Positions 62,089-64,000 of a stretch of 64,000 nt of DNA are shown piece after piece. The first letter of the stretch is position 1; each line of letters opens with the position of its first letter. Position numbers and translations under genes: made by a program. The notes under the pieces were generated by a model that was not told where the DNA came from, did not search any database, and saw only the letters and a program-made list of their open reading frames with translations. Source of the stretch: Acidobacteriota bacterium (GTDB lineage: Bacteria > Acidobacteriota > UBA890 > WLXD01); assembly GCA_029263295.1 (NCBI GenBank), contig JAJCXT010000055.1, positions 81,085 through 145,084 on the forward strand, given 5' to 3'.

Positions 62089-63603
62089 ATGGCTGACTAC
62101 GACGTCATCGTGATCGGCGGCGGCCACAACGGCCTGACGGCTGCAGCCTACCTGGCAGGTGCGGGCAAACGCACTCTACTGCTCGAAGCCCGCGGCGAGC
62201 TCGGCGGCTCACTCGCGAACACGACGTTCGGCGAACACTCCGCACCGCTCGGATTCGCCACGGTCGACACCCTCTACCCTGCCGTCGTCGAGGACCTTGG
62301 CCTGACGGGCCATGGCCTGGAGTTGAGCGACGGCTCGGGCACCCTCGTGCTCAGCGGTACGACCGAACCCCTGTGGCTTCCAGCCGCCGATCCCGCTACC
62401 AATCTGAGCGCAGATGATCGCGCCGGCCTCGCCGAGCTGGAGCGACTCGTCAACCTCGCTGGCGTGGCCCTGAAGCCGATCCTCAGCGGCGCGTTGCCAA
62501 CGGTCGAGCCCACCGGCATCGGCGACCTGTTCGACTTGCTCATGGCGGGCTGGCGTCTGCGTAGCCTCGGCAAGCGCGACATGCCGGATGTGATGCGCCT
62601 CCTACCCATGACCCTGCGCGACATCACCGAGGAGCACGTCTCCGACCCCCGCCTGCAAGCGGCGATCGCGTGCCCGGCTCTGCACGGCACGTGGCTGGGC
62701 CCCTGGTCCGCCGGTGGTGGTTTCGCCCTGCTGCATCACAACCCGCCCTGGCGCTCCCAACTGCTCGGCCCTCCACGGTTTGCCAAGGGAGGTCCCGCGG
62801 CGCTGGCTGCTGCGCTCTCCGCTGCCGCCACAACGAACGGAGCCACCGTGAGAACGGCCGCGCGCGTCGCCCGCATCCGTGTGGCCGAAGGCACGGCGGT
62901 GGGCGTGACGCTGGCCGACGGCGAGACGATCGATGCCGACGCGATCCTGTCGGCCTGCGATCCCACGACGACACTGGTAGATCTGCTGCAGCCGGGCTGG
63001 CTGGCGCCCGAGAAACAACGCGCCGCGCAGGCAATCCGCTATCGCGGCACCGTAGCCACGGCGCGCTTTGCGCTGGGCGCGGTGCCCACGCTGCCAGTGC
63101 CCGAAGCGTTAGGCGGCCGCATTCAGATCGGCGCCTCGCTGGTGGCGCTGGAGCAGGCGTACGACCCGGCCAAGTACGACGAGGTTCCCGCGGAGCCGAG
63201 CATCGAGCTGACCTTCCTGGAGACCGAGACCGGGCCCGTCGCGCATGCGTGGGTGCAGCACATCTCCGCCGGGGCCGCGACCGACGCGGGAGGGCGTGAG
63301 CGTGTACTCGAGGCGATCAGCGCGACCATCGAGGCGGCCGTACCTGGCTTCGCCGCACAGGTTCACGCCACGGACCTATCGACCGCCGCAGACTTCCATG
63401 ACGAACTCGGTCTTGCCGGCGGACACCTCTACCACGGCGAACTCGGTATGGATCAGCTGCTGTACATGCGGCCGATCCCGGGGATGTACGATCACAGCAC
63501 GCCGATCAAGAGCCTGTACCTGGGCGGGCCCGGAACTCATCCAGGCGGTGGTGTCACGGGCCTACCCGGCAAACTCAGCGCCGCGCGAATCCTAGACGCC
63601 TGA
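62089..63603 (+). CDS. PYROXD2-like FAD-dependent oxidoreductase, second of a tandem pair
   Basis: The 504-residue protein begins MADYDVIVIGGGHNGLTAAA and ends LYLGGPGTHPGGGVTGLPGK, matching the first copy at both FAD-contact motifs. The middle parts differ considerably (PWRSQLLGPPRFAKGGPAAL here), so the duplication is old and substrates may differ. It lies 21 bp after its paralogue. With the GcvT-like gene upstream on the opposite strand, a methyl or amine oxidation locus is possible but not shown. Confidence 0.87.
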   Translation: MADYDVIVIGGGHNGLTAAAYLAGAGKRTLLLEARGELGGSLANTTFGEHSAPLGFATVDTLYPAVVEDLGLTGHGLELSDGSGTLVLSGTTEPLWLPAADPATNLSADDRAGLAELERLVNLAGVALKPILSGALPTVEPTGIGDLFDLLMAGWRLRSLGKRDMPDVMRLLPMTLRDITEEHVSDPRLQAAIACPALHGTWLGPWSAGGGFALLHHNPPWRSQLLGPPRFAKGGPAALAAALSAAATTNGATVRTAARVARIRVAEGTAVGVTLADGETIDADAILSACDPTTTLVDLLQPGWLAPEKQRAAQAIRYRGTVATARFALGAVPTLPVPEALGGRIQIGASLVALEQAYDPAKYDEVPAEPSIELTFLETETGPVAHAWVQHISAGAATDAGGRERVLEAISATIEAAVPGFAAQVHATDLSTAADFHDELGLAGGHLYHGELGMDQLLYMRPIPGMYDHSTPIKSLYLGGPGTHPGGGVTGLPGKLSAARILDA

Positions 63604-63644
63604 CTACATGTCCGGGCCGATGATGCGCGTAAGAACGTCGCTGG

Positions 63645-64000
63645 CTACCTCGCCGAGGTTTCGCCGAGTTCTTCCAGATCCGCAAGGTCCTTCGTTCGGC
63701 CCGTCGCTCGCTTGTTCTCCACGAAGTGGTCGCGCCCGATGAACGGGATCGTCACCCCGTCGACCCCATGCATCACACGATCGGTCCAGGCGTCCTCGAA
63801 CGCGACACCGGAGATCTCCGTCATCACGTCGATCCTGCGTGGCGGAAGCCCAATCTGGATGACGCGATCAGGCTGGCGCAGGTCCGACTCGCTGAGGCCC
63901 ACGTCGCTGACCGGTGCGCCGAACTCGATCAACGCCTCCCAGACTCGCGCCGCGTTTCCGGGACTCGTTTCGATCCAGATATCGAGATCGCCAGTCGCTC
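63645..64000 (-). CDS. Nucleotidyltransferase superfamily protein, truncated at the window edge
   Basis: The frame stays open to the right edge, so the N-terminus is missing. About 118 residues remain: ATGDLDIWIETSPGNAARV carries the acidic pair of a minimal nucleotidyltransferase (DLDIW), followed by ALIEFGAPVSDVGLSESDL, VIQIGLPPRRIDVMTEISGV and IGREDxx-like IGRDHFVENKRATGRTKDLA. The family is common near toxin-antitoxin and HEPN genes, but neither is visible in the window. Coordinates here cover the in-window part only. Confidence 0.75.
   Translation of the reverse strand, partial: ATGDLDIWIETSPGNAARVWEALIEFGAPVSDVGLSESDLRQPDRVIQIGLPPRRIDVMTEISGVAFEDAWTDRVMHGVDGVTIPFIGRDHFVENKRATGRTKDLADLEELGETSAR

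Overview
The window is GC-rich bacterial chromosome with densely packed genes and no visible rRNA, tRNA, prophage, IS transposase or CRISPR array. Several families point to Acidobacteriota: a secreted VWFA protein of the acidobacterial type, a PadR regulator followed by a duplicated orphan-permease (ADOP) ABC protein, a Ser/Thr kinase with a long TPR sensor region, a TonB-dependent receptor with a carboxypeptidase-regulatory N-terminus, a CRTAC1 protein and many secreted beta-propellers. This placement is inferred from gene content, not from a marker gene.

Layout. 0-4.1 kb: small secreted or membrane proteins, a CHRD protein and a bacteriohemerythrin lacking one iron-ligand His. 4.1-9.3 kb: divergent VWFA-TPR protein and Ser/Thr kinase. 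9.3-13.5 kb: RND efflux pump and its adaptor. 13.8-17.8 kb: dCMP deaminase, YhbY, an amidohydrolase, a stand-alone ClpB-D2-like ATPase and DoxX. 18-22.9 kb: beta-propeller lipoprotein, a symporter overlapping a malonyl-CoA-ligase-like enzyme, and a CBS protein. 23-26 kb: PadR plus ADOP permease. 26.3-31.2 kb: ThDP enzyme and FAD dehydrogenase operon, and a flippase-like membrane protein.

31.2-48.8 kb is the most interesting region. It encodes a LytS-type histidine kinase and a LytTR response regulator. Scattered around them are four copies of an 82-83 bp element (about 31307, 34626, 42926 and 47029). Each copy has two imperfect 12-bp repeats exactly 21 bp apart, followed at 47-48 bp by an ATG, and each lies upstream of a gene or operon: an MBL-fold hydrolase, a GEMHG/Tiki-like protein, an NHL-propeller/alpha-beta hydrolase fusion with a small HTH-like protein, and a TPR-like protein with a methyltransferase-YHS fusion. 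The 21-bp direct-repeat geometry is that of LytTR binding sites, so I propose a local LytTR regulon. The same stretch also holds a TonB receptor and an ECF sigma factor overlapping an anti-sigma/YCII fusion.

49-64 kb: a large BNR/VPS10-type propeller protein, a CRTAC1 protein, a secreted protein of unknown role, a membrane-anchored coiled-coil protein ending in a helix-hairpin-helix, a 5' nuclease, a GcvT-like folate enzyme, two tandem PYROXD2-like FAD oxidoreductases, and the truncated end of a small nucleotidyltransferase.

Most functional calls rest on motifs read by eye. Start codons are chosen from Shine-Dalgarno-like sequences, signal peptides and overlaps.
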